A DNA stretch of 64,000 nt, from contig NZ_NQLA01000002.1 in NCBI RefSeq assembly GCF_002252705.1, positions 124,001 to 188,000 on the forward strand. The letters run 5' to 3'. This document shows positions 40,733 through 47,920 of this stretch, in pieces (the first letter of the stretch is position 1; each line of letters starts with the position of its first letter). The stretch comes from Vulcanococcus limneticus LL (GTDB lineage: Bacteria > Cyanobacteriota > Cyanobacteriia > PCC-6307 > Cyanobiaceae). The position numbers and the translations under genes were made by a program. The notes under the pieces were generated by a model. It saw nothing but the letters and a program-made list of their open reading frames with translations, did no database searches and was not told the origin of the DNA.

Positions 40733-41179
40733 CTAGGTGGCCGCCGCAGGCGGCAAGGCGCCCACCAGCAGCCAGCGCCAGAAGCTCTCGGGCAGGTCCG
40801 CCGGGGTGCTGGAACCCTGCTGGGCCTCCAGCAGATCCATCAGCCAGAGCACCAGCAGGTAGGTGGGCAGGCTGAAGGTGTAGCTCACCTCGGGCAGGGC
40901 CGGGAATCGCAGGATGCAGCTGCTGAGCTCCTGGGGAGAGCCCGCCGCCGACCAGCTGAACTCAAAGTCATGGCCGCCGCCGGGTCGCAGGGCCCGGTGG
41001 CCGCTGGTCCGGCCGCGGGCCATCAGCTGCAGGGCCTGCTCCAGCCGCGCCGCCCTGTTCACGCCGTCGCAGTAGGGGGCGTACAGGGCCACCAGGGCCG
41101 CCGCGCTGCCCAGATCCTGGCTCAGGGTCTGGGCCTGCCCCAGTTGCTCGCCGAGATGTTCCCCCAGGCCCGCTGCCAT
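40733..41179 (-). CDS. conserved-type hypothetical protein, 148 residues
   Basis: A soluble, mixed alpha/beta protein: SAAALVALYAPYCDGVNRAARL, FEFSWSAAGSPQELSSCILRFPALPEVSYTF, and LLVLWLMDLLEAQQG near the end. I recognise no family. The start chosen is the ATG at 41179 (MAAGLGEHLG); an ATG at 41257 would overlap the divergent SDR gene. It runs in the same direction as the DRTGG gene and ends 25 bases before it. Confidence 0.65.
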   Translation of the reverse strand: MAAGLGEHLGEQLGQAQTLSQDLGSAAALVALYAPYCDGVNRAARLEQALQLMARGRTSGHRALRPGGGHDFEFSWSAAGSPQELSSCILRFPALPEVSYTFSLPTYLLVLWLMDLLEAQQGSSTPADLPESFWRWLLVGALPPAAAT

Positions 41180-41245
41180 CCACCCCAGCACGCATGCCCC
41201 AAGGATGGCGCATGCTGGCCACAAGACCACCCCCGCAGTAGATCC

Positions 41246-42010
41246 GTGGCCCCGCATCCAGGTTCGCCGACCGGTCCCTGGCAGGGGCGCCGCATCGCCA
41301 TCACCGGCGCCAACGGCAGCCTCGGCCGTGCCCTGATCCGGGTCCTGCACCGCGAGGGGGCCCGGATTCTGGCCCTCACCAGCGCCGCAGCCGGCACCAG
41401 CGATCCCCTGGTGGAGCGCGATGAGGCAGGGGCGCCGATCCCGCTGGAGCTGGTGAGCTGGCGCTGCGGGGCGGAGGAGGAGCTGGCGGGTGTGCTGGCC
41501 GATGTGGACGTGCTGGTGCTCAACCATGGCGTGAATGTGCACAGCGCCCGCAGCGCCGAGGCCACCGGGCTCTCGCTGGAAGTCAACGCCCTGAGCAGCT
41601 GGCGCCTGCTGGAGCTGTATGCCGAGCTGAAGCCGGCCCGGGCCAGCGACCGACCCCGGGAGGTGTGGGTCAACACCTCGGAGGCGGAGATCCAACCAGC
41701 CCTGAGCCCCCTCTACGAGCTCAGCAAGCGGCTGCTGGGCCAACTCACGAGCCTGCGGGCCCTGGATCTGGCCGGCCCGGAGCTGCGGATCCGGCGCCTG
41801 GTGCTGGGGCCGTTCCGCTCCCCCCTCAACCCGATCGGCGTGATGGGGGCCGACTTCGTCGCTCGGGAGATTGTGCGCCAGGTGGGCTGGAACCTGGGGC
41901 TGGTGATCGTGACCCCCAACCCGCTCACCTACCTGCTGATGCCGGTCACGACCCTGGGCCGCTGGCTCTACTTCCGGCTGCTGACGCGGCCGTCGCCTGA
42001 CCCGGGCTGA
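41246..42010 (+). CDS. short-chain dehydrogenase/Rossmann NAD(P)-binding protein
   Basis: A 254-residue SDR-fold protein. The dinucleotide motif is RRIAITGANGSLGRALIRVL at residues 14-33 (GxxGxxG). Next come DVDVLVLNHGVNVH (NNAG-like) and the segment SPLYELSKRLLGQL with YxxxK, and a C-terminal hydrophobic patch (LTYLLMPVTTLGRWLYFRLL) that may attach to membrane. The catalytic Ser is in NTSEAEI. The start is GTG at 41246, since the longer frame upstream is antisense to other genes. The stop codon directly abuts the stop of the convergent map gene. The substrate is unknown. Confidence 0.82.
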   Translation: MAPHPGSPTGPWQGRRIAITGANGSLGRALIRVLHREGARILALTSAAAGTSDPLVERDEAGAPIPLELVSWRCGAEEELAGVLADVDVLVLNHGVNVHSARSAEATGLSLEVNALSSWRLLELYAELKPARASDRPREVWVNTSEAEIQPALSPLYELSKRLLGQLTSLRALDLAGPELRIRRLVLGPFRSPLNPIGVMGADFVAREIVRQVGWNLGLVIVTPNPLTYLLMPVTTLGRWLYFRLLTRPSPDPG

Positions 42011-42904
42011 TCAGAACTCCCGGTCGGTGAGGATCTCGCAGCCGTCGCTGGTCACGGCGATGGTGTGCTCCCACTGGGCCGAGAGGCTGCCATCCACGGT
42101 CACCACAGTCCAGCGGTCCTTGAGGGTGCGGCAGGCCTTGCTGCCGGCGTTGAGGATCGGCTCCACCGCCAGGGTCATGCCGGCCCGCAGCTTCATGTTG
42201 GGCAGGTCGCGGGTGCGGTAGTTGAACACCGAGGGCTCCTCGTGCAGGTTCCGGCCCACGCCGTGGCCCGTGTAGTCCTCCACCACTGCGTAGCCGTGGG
42301 CCTCGACGTGGTCCTGCACGGCGCCGGCGATGTCAAGCAGGGTGTTGCCGGCCTTGATCTGGGCCAGGCCCTTCATCAGCGACTCCTGGGCCACGCGGGT
42401 GAGGCGCTGGGCCTCCTCCGTGGCGCCCTCGCCGACGCAGAGGCTCACGCAGCTGTCGCCGTGGTAGCCGTCGAAGTAGGCGCCGGTGTCGATCTTGACC
42501 AGATCGCCCGCTTTGATCACCCGCTTGCTGCTGGGGATGCCGTGCACCACCTCGTTGTTGATCGAGGCGCAGATGCTGGCGGGGAAGCCGTGGTAGCCCT
42601 TGAAGCTGGGTACGGCGCCCATCTCGCGAATGCGCTTCTCCGCGTGGCGATCCAGGTCGCCGGTGGTCATGCCGGGGGCTGCGATCTCCAGGATCTCGCG
42701 CAGCACCGTGGCCACGATGCGGCTGGCCTGGCGCATGGTCTCGATCTCGCGGGCGCTCTTGATCTCCACGCCGCGGCGGCTCTTCTGAATGCGGGGACCG
42801 GTGGCCACTGCCGTCGCCACCGGGGCCGCGATCCCCTTGCCGGCACTGGTACCGGCCCCCGCCGCCCGGGTGGAGCTAGCCAGCAGATCGGCAAAGAGGT
42901 TCAT
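42011..42904 (-). CDS. map: methionine aminopeptidase, type I
   Basis: Metal-dependent enzyme that removes the initiator Met from nascent proteins. The catalytic domain (residues about 45-297) has [35 protein letters not shown] with the two metal-binding Asp, then [17 protein letters not shown] with the His, and [10 protein letters not shown] and WEHTIAVT with the Glu ligands. The N-terminus is about 45 residues longer than in E. coli and is Ala/Thr-rich, with no zinc-finger. The start is the ATG at 42904. The 3' end abuts the convergent SDR gene. Confidence 0.96.
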   Translation of the reverse strand: MNLFADLLASSTRAAGAGTSAGKGIAAPVATAVATGPRIQKSRRGVEIKSAREIETMRQASRIVATVLREILEIAAPGMTTGDLDRHAEKRIREMGAVPSFKGYHGFPASICASINNEVVHGIPSSKRVIKAGDLVKIDTGAYFDGYHGDSCVSLCVGEGATEEAQRLTRVAQESLMKGLAQIKAGNTLLDIAGAVQDHVEAHGYAVVEDYTGHGVGRNLHEEPSVFNYRTRDLPNMKLRAGMTLAVEPILNAGSKACRTLKDRWTVVTVDGSLSAQWEHTIAVTSDGCEILTDREF

Positions 42905-43004
42905 CGGGTCAGTCCAGGACCGGACTTCAAGTTAGAACTTCGGCCCGGGAGCTGACGGTTCCCCGATCACCTCTGGCCCAGCCACTCATCTGAACACCGC
43001 CGCC

Positions 43005-43325
43005 ATGGCGCCTTCACCCCAGTTCTTCGCCCAGGCGCGCCGCGTCCACGGGGCCATCGCCCCCCTGGTGCTGGCGCCGCTGCTGATCACGGTGCTGAGC
43101 GGCATGGCCTACCGGCTGCTCAAGGACTGGGGCGGCCTCGGCCGCGACCAGGTGCATTGGCTGATGGTGGTGCACGAGGGCGAGTGGCTGGGCCGCGCCG
43201 CCGAGCCCATCTACGTGCTGCTCAACGGCCTTGGACTGCTGTGGATGCTGGCCAGCGGCAGCCTGCTGCTGCTGCAGAAGTGGCAGCGGCGGCCTGGGCG
43301 GCCGGCCGGGGAGCCCGGAGGCTGA
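43005..43325 (+). CDS. PepSY-like small membrane protein
   Basis: A 106-residue protein with three hydrophobic stretches ([34 protein letters not shown] region, [21 protein letters not shown]). The Arg-His-x-x-x-Ala-P-like start ([19 protein letters not shown]) and the VHEGEW segment resemble the cyanobacterial PepSY-associated membrane family. Its function is unknown. The stop lies about 70 bases before the L19 gene. Confidence 0.72.
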   Translation: MAPSPQFFAQARRVHGAIAPLVLAPLLITVLSGMAYRLLKDWGGLGRDQVHWLMVVHEGEWLGRAAEPIYVLLNGLGLLWMLASGSLLLLQKWQRRPGRPAGEPGG

Positions 43326-43396
43326 ACCCCGAGCCGGTACACTCGCTGTTTGGCCGGGCGCTTTTTCCAGCCGGATTGGCAGCTGACTCGAAGGAC

Positions 43397-43870
43397 ATGA
43401 CTGACGACATCAAGGACACGGCTGCCGAAGCCACCACCAGCGAAGCCCCAGCTAGCGAAGCCACCAGCGCCACGGCGACGGCCATCCCCGCCACCAAAGC
43501 CACCACGGGCAAGCTGAGCGCCCACGACCTGCTGCGTGCCTTCGAGGCCGAGCAGCTCAAGAGCGATCTGCCCGAGATCTACGTGGGCGACACCGTGAAG
43601 GTGGGCGTGCGGATCAGCGAGGGCAACAAGGAGCGCATCCAGCCCTACGAGGGTGTGGTGATCGCCAAGCGCCACGGCGGTCTCAATGAGACCATCACCG
43701 TGCGCCGCATCTTCCAGGGGATCGGCGTGGAGAGGGTGTTCCTGCTGCATAGCCCCCAGGTGGCTTCCGTGAAGGTCGAGCGGCGCGGTAAAGTGCGCCG
43801 AGCGAAGCTCTTCTACCTGCGCGACCGAGTGGGCAAAGCCACCCGCGTCAAGCAGCGCTTCGATCGCTGA
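43397..43870 (+). CDS. rplS: 50S ribosomal protein L19
   Basis: Ribosomal protein L19 of 157 residues, at the 30S-50S interface. The core (residues about 43-157) has [57 protein letters not shown] and the C-terminal [21 protein letters not shown]. The first 40 residues are an added Ala/Thr/Ser-rich acidic tail ([20 protein letters not shown]) not present in E. coli L19 (115 residues), though cyanobacterial L19 is often extended. The ATG at 43397 gives this form. Downstream lies tRNA-Trp. Confidence 0.95.
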   Translation: MTDDIKDTAAEATTSEAPASEATSATATAIPATKATTGKLSAHDLLRAFEAEQLKSDLPEIYVGDTVKVGVRISEGNKERIQPYEGVVIAKRHGGLNETITVRRIFQGIGVERVFLLHSPQVASVKVERRGKVRRAKLFYLRDRVGKATRVKQRFDR

Positions 43871-43910
43871 GGCCGGTTCCTGGTTCAACCCAGGGTTTCC
43901 TTCCTCAAAC

Positions 43911-43934
43911 CTGGCCGGATTTCGATCCGGCCAG
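43911..43934 (+). terminator. UUCG-loop hairpin after rplS
   Basis: CTGGCCGGAT and its exact reverse complement frame a TTCG loop, giving a very stable 10-bp stem. No T-run follows. A second hairpin GATGCAA-accc-TTGCATC sits just after it (43937-43954). Both lie between rplS and tRNA-Trp, so they may end rplS transcription or mark processing of the tRNA. Confidence 0.5.
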
Positions 43935-43973
43935 CCGATGCAAACCCTTGCATCGACGGGGAGACATCGCCCT

Positions 43974-44046
43974 GCGCCGTTAGTTCAGTTGGTAGAACGC
44001 AGGTCTCCAAAACCTGATGTCGGGGGTTCAAGTCCTCCACGGCGCG
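43974..44046 (+). tRNA. trnW: tRNA-Trp (CCA)
   Basis: A 73-base cloverleaf. The acceptor stem GCGCCGT pairs with ACGGCGC, the discriminator base is G, the D-arm has TTAGTTCAGTTGGTAGAAC, the anticodon loop CTCCAAA carries CCA, and the T-arm has GGGGGTTCAAGTCCTCC. CCA is not encoded. It follows rplS and precedes the small conserved protein at 44083. Confidence 0.95.
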
Positions 44047-44082
44047 TTGATGTCTCTCCACTGCAGTCTCTCGGTTCCGGAC

Positions 44083-44271
44083 ATGGAGTTGGATCTACAG
44101 CCCGGTGATGTGGTCAAGGTTCTCGAATCCGCCGCTTTGGGCTGGGTTCGTGCCCGGGTGATCCGCGTGAAATCCGGCGGTCGCGTGGTGGTCCAGAGCG
44201 ACCAGGGCCGTGAATTCACTGCCCGCGGCAACCAGGTGCGCCTGATCGAGCCAGCCGGCTTCCGTCCCTGA
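44083..44271 (+). CDS. small conserved-type protein, 62 residues
   Basis: A compact beta-rich protein: LQPGDVVKVLESAALGWVRARVIRVKSGGRVVVQSDQGREFTARGNQVRLIE. The alternating hydrophobic and Gly pattern suggests an SH3/KOW-like barrel. The start is the ATG at 44083, 36 bases after the tRNA-Trp end; the ATG at 44050, directly after the tRNA, adds 11 residues and is alternative. No function is known to me. It resembles short proteins found throughout picocyanobacteria. Confidence 0.72.
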   Translation: MELDLQPGDVVKVLESAALGWVRARVIRVKSGGRVVVQSDQGREFTARGNQVRLIEPAGFRP

Positions 44272-44282
44272 TGGCCTCCGGG

Positions 44283-44302
44283 CACCCCCTGCCGAGGGGG
44301 TG
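44283..44302 (+). terminator. hairpin after the 62-residue gene
   Basis: CACCCCCT-GCCG-AGGGGGTG forms an 8-bp stem. It begins 12 bases after the stop codon and is not followed by a T-run, so it may be a weak terminator or stabiliser. Confidence 0.45.
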
Positions 44303-44384
44303 TCGGGTATGGGCCCAACCGCTATGCGTTTAAGGCCTCCGTCCCGATCCATCCCAACGATTCCGCACAGGAATTTCGCTCCAT

Positions 44385-44407
44385 GCCCGCCTCCGTGCGG
44401 GCTTTTT
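44385..44407 (+). terminator. intrinsic terminator
   Basis: GCCCGC-ctccgt-GCGGGC is followed by TTTTT. A normal Rho-independent terminator on the plus strand, likely ending transcription of the tRNA-Trp/small-protein unit. Confidence 0.8.
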
Positions 44408-44680
44408 CATGGCCCTGTGTTTTGGGTTCGGGGCGGGGCAGTCTCCATGGAGGGGCGGAAAGCCGGACAAGAGGTGCCTGAGCTGATCAGCCGTCAGCGG
44501 CTGGCGAGCGGTCAGTGCCAGCGTCCTGGCCTTGTCGGACCAGTGTCCGATGGTGGTCCTGCCCCGGTCAGCGGCCAGGCGTGTTGACGAAGGGCCCCAC
44601 GACAACGGATACTTCTGGAGTCGCCGACGCGACGCAGACACGGCCCAAAAGCCAGTCTGGGAGTGCTCTCAGAGCACTAT
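44408..44680. other. intergenic region before tRNA-Asp
   Basis: About 270 bases with no convincing gene on either strand. Short open frames lack coding composition. At 44662-44678 there is a 17-base palindrome AGTGCTCT-C-AGAGCACT, ending two bases before tRNA-Asp. The tRNA/gltX promoter should lie here. Confidence 0.5.
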
Positions 44681-44754
44681 GGGACTGTAGTTCAATCGGT
44701 TAGAGCACCGCCCTGTCACGGCGGAAGTTGCGGGTTCGAGCCCCGTCAGTCCCG
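44681..44754 (+). tRNA. trnD: tRNA-Asp (GTC)
   Basis: A 74-base cloverleaf. The acceptor stem GGGACTG pairs with CAGTCCC, the discriminator base is G, and the D-arm has GTAGTTCAATCGGTTAGAG. The anticodon loop CTGTCAC carries GTC and the T-arm has GCGGGTTCGAGCCCCGT. It lies 26 bases upstream of the gltX start, so the two are probably on one transcript. Confidence 0.95.
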
Positions 44755-44767
44755 CTCTCATTCCATC

Positions 44768-44773
44768 AAGGAG
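44768..44773 (+). promoter_or_regulatory. ribosome-binding site for gltX
   Basis: AAGGAG lies seven bases before the GTG at 44781, one of the few clear Shine-Dalgarno sites in this window. It supports GTG as the start of gltX. Confidence 0.7.
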
Positions 44774-44780
44774 TAGCCAG

Positions 44781-46253
44781 GTGGTAGCAACTGGTTCGGC
44801 GGTACGCGTTCGTCTCGCCCCCAGCCCCACCGGCACCCTCCATATCGGCACCGCTCGCACCGCGGTGTTCAACTGGCTGTTCGCCCATCGCCACGGCGGC
44901 CAGTTCCTCTTGCGCATCGAGGACACCGACAGGACGCGCAGCAAGCCCGAATACACTGCCAACATCCTGGAAGGCCTGGCATGGCTTGGGCTGCACTGGG
45001 ACGGCGAGCCTGTGATCCAGAGCGAGCGGATCGAGGCCCATCGCGCCGCCATCCAGCAGCTGCTCGATTCGGGCCGCGCCTACCGCTGCTACGCCAACGA
45101 GGCCGAACTCACCGAGATGCGCGAGCGTCAGGCAGCCGAGAATCGCGCGCCCCGCTACGACAACCGCCACCGCGACCTCAGCCCCGAGCAGGAGCAGGCC
45201 TACATCGCCGAAGGCCGCGAAGCCACGGTGCGCTTCCGCATCGACGACGACGCGGAGATCACCTGGACCGACCTGGTGCGCGGCGAGATGCGCTGGGCGG
45301 GCAGCGATCTGGGCGGCGACATGGTGATCGCCCGCCGGGCCCCGGCCGATCAGATCGGCGATCCCCTCTACAACCTGGTGGTGGTGGTTGACGACGCCGC
45401 CATGGCCATCAGCCATGTGATCCGCGGCGAAGACCACATCGCCAACACCGCCAAGCAACTGCTGCTCTATGGGGCCCTGGGGGCCACCGCGCCGGTGTTC
45501 GCCCACACCCCGCTGATCCTCAACCAGGAGGGCAAGAAGCTCTCCAAGCGCGATGGCGTGACTTCAGTGAGTGATTTCCAGCGGATGGGCTACACGGCCG
45601 AGGCCCTGGCCAACTACATGACCCTGCTGGGCTGGTCGCCGCCGGAAGGCATGGGCGAGCGTTTCACCCTGGCAGAGGCGGCCGCCGCGTTTGATTTCGA
45701 GCGGGTGAACCGGGCCGGCGCCCGCTTCGACTGGGACAAGCTCAACTGGCTCAATAGCCAGGTGCTCCACGGGCGCAGCCCAGCCGCGCACCGGGAGGCG
45801 CTGGTGCCCCTCTGGCGGGCCGAAGGCTGGCTGCCGGCGGATCCCTCAGCAGACGCCGCAGCCGGCAGCGCAGCCGATCCCGCCTGGCAGGAGCAGCTCG
45901 CTGCGCTGCTCGGCCCCTCGCTGGTGCTGCTCGCCGATGGGGTGGAGCAGGCCAGGCCGTTCTTCGAGCGGCCGGAGCTCAGCGAAGCGGCCGTGAAGCA
46001 ACTGGCGAGCGATGGTGCCCGGCCCGCCCTGCAGGCCCTGCTGGAGCGCCTGCCTGAGGGCGCCCTGAGCAGCGAACAGGCCCAGGCGCTGCTGGGGGAT
46101 GCCGTGTCAGCCGCCGGCGTGAAGAAGGGCGTGCTGATGAAGAGCCTGCGGGCCGCCCTGCTCGGCAGCCTGCAGGGCCCGGACCTGCTCAGCACCTGGC
46201 TGCTGCTGCAACCCAGCGGCGAGGCCGCTGCCCGGATCCAGCGGAGCCTCTGA
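44781..46253 (+). CDS. gltX: glutamyl-tRNA synthetase
   Basis: Class I aminoacyl-tRNA synthetase of 490 residues that charges tRNA-Glu, also the substrate for tetrapyrrole synthesis in cyanobacteria. The HIGH motif is [15 protein letters not shown] near 13-26, the KMSKS-like motif is GKKLSKRDG near 253, and the sequence includes [12 protein letters not shown] and [16 protein letters not shown]. The C-terminal anticodon-binding domain has the expected helical content. The start is GTG, with AAGGAG seven bases upstream. It follows tRNA-Asp by 26 bases. It converges on the NhaP-type gene, with about 20 bases between stops. Confidence 0.96.
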   Translation: MVATGSAVRVRLAPSPTGTLHIGTARTAVFNWLFAHRHGGQFLLRIEDTDRTRSKPEYTANILEGLAWLGLHWDGEPVIQSERIEAHRAAIQQLLDSGRAYRCYANEAELTEMRERQAAENRAPRYDNRHRDLSPEQEQAYIAEGREATVRFRIDDDAEITWTDLVRGEMRWAGSDLGGDMVIARRAPADQIGDPLYNLVVVVDDAAMAISHVIRGEDHIANTAKQLLLYGALGATAPVFAHTPLILNQEGKKLSKRDGVTSVSDFQRMGYTAEALANYMTLLGWSPPEGMGERFTLAEAAAAFDFERVNRAGARFDWDKLNWLNSQVLHGRSPAAHREALVPLWRAEGWLPADPSADAAAGSAADPAWQEQLAALLGPSLVLLADGVEQARPFFERPELSEAAVKQLASDGARPALQALLERLPEGALSSEQAQALLGDAVSAAGVKKGVLMKSLRAALLGSLQGPDLLSTWLLLQPSGEAAARIQRSL

Positions 46254-46273
46254 GGCGAAGCCCGACAGGGTGA

Positions 46274-47491
46274 TCAAACCTCCACCAGCCCCAGCCGCCG
46301 CGCCAGGGCCGGAGCGCTGAAGCCCTGCAGCCCTACGGTGAGCAGGATCATCAGGAACACCAGACCCTTGAGGGCTGAGGCGCCTGGCACCCCGGCCGCC
46401 TCCAGCTGCAGCGCGAACAGGCTGGCCACGGCGGCGCTCACGATGCCCCGCGGCGCGATCCAGCTGAGAATCAGCTTCTCGCGCCAGCCCAGGCCCGGCA
46501 GGCCGATGGCCCCCAGCTGGATCACCAGCCAGCGGTAGAGCATCAGCACCAGCACACAGGCCACACCCCCGAGCCCCAGCGGGCTGAGTTCGGCCCAGGA
46601 GAGGTCGGCCGCCAGCAGCGGGAACAGCACCGTGATCGCCAGCTGGGCCAGCTGGCGGATCAGCTCATCGAGCTGGGTGGCCTCCTTGTCGAGGCGCAGG
46701 CCCACCACCACCCCGGCCGCCACGGCGGCGGGCAGGCCGGCACCGGGCAGCAGCCCCTCACTGCCGCTCACCAGTAGGAACAGGGCCCCGAGGCTGAGCT
46801 GCAGTGGGAGGGTGTCCTCACTGATCCGCACGGGGGCTCCTGTATCGGCCTGCAGCGCCTGCAACCGCCGCAGCAGCTCCGAGAGCAGCCAGCCGCCCGC
46901 CGCACCGATCGCGGCCCCGCCCCCAAGCCGCAGCATCAGCAGAGAAGGCACAGAACTCAAGCCCGCCAGGTCGCCCAGGATCAGCTGCAGGAGCAGCAGG
47001 GCCAGCACGGCCCCCACCGGCTCCAGGATCAGCCCCTCGGCCTCCAGGATCTGCCCCAGCACCGGGATCAGGCGCATCTGCTGCACCATCGGCGTCACCA
47101 CCGTGGGGCCGGTGGCCAGGGCCACGGCGGAAAACAGCCAGGCCAGGGGCCAGTCGAGGCCGGCCAGCAGGTGGGCCAGAACAGCGGCACCAAGCAGGCC
47201 GAACACCGCCCGCACCAGCACCACCTGCACCACCGTGCGCTGCAGGTCGCGACCGGCCAGGCGCAGGTTGAGGCCGCCATCGAACAGCACCAGGCTCACC
47301 AGCAGTCCCACCAGGGGCTCCAGGCCATGGCCCAAGGCTTCGGGCTGCACCAGATTCAGTCCGGCACGGCCGATCAGCAGGCCCACGCCGAGCAGAAGCA
47401 CCACCGCCGGCAGGCCGGTGAGCCGTGCCACCAACTGGGCCAGGGACCCGGCGAAGAAGGCTTCGCCCCAGAGCAACTCCAGCCTGTTCAC
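46274..47491 (-). CDS. cation:proton antiporter, NhaP/CPA1 type
   Basis: A 405-residue membrane protein with about twelve helices. The CPA ion-binding region is ALATGPTVVTPMVQQM near 150, LVLFDGGLNLRLAGR lies near 68 and the C-terminal WIAPRGIVSAAVASLFAL near 345, the latter conserved in NhaP/CPA1 Na+/H+ antiporters. The regulatory TrkA-N tail seen in some relatives is absent. It probably helps control sodium and pH. Na+ versus K+ specificity cannot be read from the sequence. Confidence 0.9.
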   Translation of the reverse strand: MNRLELLWGEAFFAGSLAQLVARLTGLPAVVLLLGVGLLIGRAGLNLVQPEALGHGLEPLVGLLVSLVLFDGGLNLRLAGRDLQRTVVQVVLVRAVFGLLGAAVLAHLLAGLDWPLAWLFSAVALATGPTVVTPMVQQMRLIPVLGQILEAEGLILEPVGAVLALLLLQLILGDLAGLSSVPSLLMLRLGGGAAIGAAGGWLLSELLRRLQALQADTGAPVRISEDTLPLQLSLGALFLLVSGSEGLLPGAGLPAAVAAGVVVGLRLDKEATQLDELIRQLAQLAITVLFPLLAADLSWAELSPLGLGGVACVLVLMLYRWLVIQLGAIGLPGLGWREKLILSWIAPRGIVSAAVASLFALQLEAAGVPGASALKGLVFLMILLTVGLQGFSAPALARRLGLVEV

Positions 47492-47570
47492 GCCAACTCC
47501 TGGGGGACGGGCCCATCAGGCCACCTCGTTTCAGTACGACGCCATGGGGCGCCGCACCATCTCAGGGCGC

Positions 47571-47813
47571 TCAATCCTCCAGCGCCCCGTACTGGGGCTC
47601 CACGCGGATGCCCACCACGCGGCTGGGGCGGATCACCAGGTATTCCCCCTGGAGTTCGGTTATCGGCACGTTCACGAAGGTGTCTGCGGGGCCAGCGTTG
47701 AGCACCCCGCCGTACCACTGCTGGAAGGCGTCCAGGGTGGCGAAGTGCACCACCTGGTGATGGCCTCCAGCGAGGAAGATGTGTATGGCGAAGCGGCTGG
47801 GGGTGCGGGCCAT
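47571..47813 (-). CDS. small cyanobacterial protein, 80 residues
   Basis: A compact alpha/beta protein: RFAIHIFLAGGHHQVVHFATLDAFQQWYGGVLN, FVNVPITELQGEYLVIRPSRVVGIRVEP. The pattern (beta strand, FxxxxxF helix, EYLVIRPSRVxGIRVEP) resembles small cyanobacterial hypothetical proteins. The start is the ATG at 47813. The longer frame to 48005 is out of character and overlaps the divergent gene. It lies between the antiporter and a large DUF3604-like gene. Confidence 0.7.
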   Translation of the reverse strand: MARTPSRFAIHIFLAGGHHQVVHFATLDAFQQWYGGVLNAGPADTFVNVPITELQGEYLVIRPSRVVGIRVEPQYGALED

Positions 47814-47920
47814 CAGCGGGGGGCGCGGGGCGGCGGCGAGGAATCGCCCCCACAGGATGGCCCAGATGCAGCGCCGGAGGAATCCCGGGTCAGACTGAGG
47901 CCCCCAGCGCCGCCCGCCGC

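Noticed and set aside
39443-41245. Very long upstream extension of the SDR frame
   Set aside because: It is antisense to the DRTGG and hypothetical genes and has no protein-like domain until the Rossmann motif after 41246.
44408-44680. Possible transposase remnant before tRNA-Asp
   Set aside because: Short frames on both strands show no transposase motif or terminal inverted repeats.
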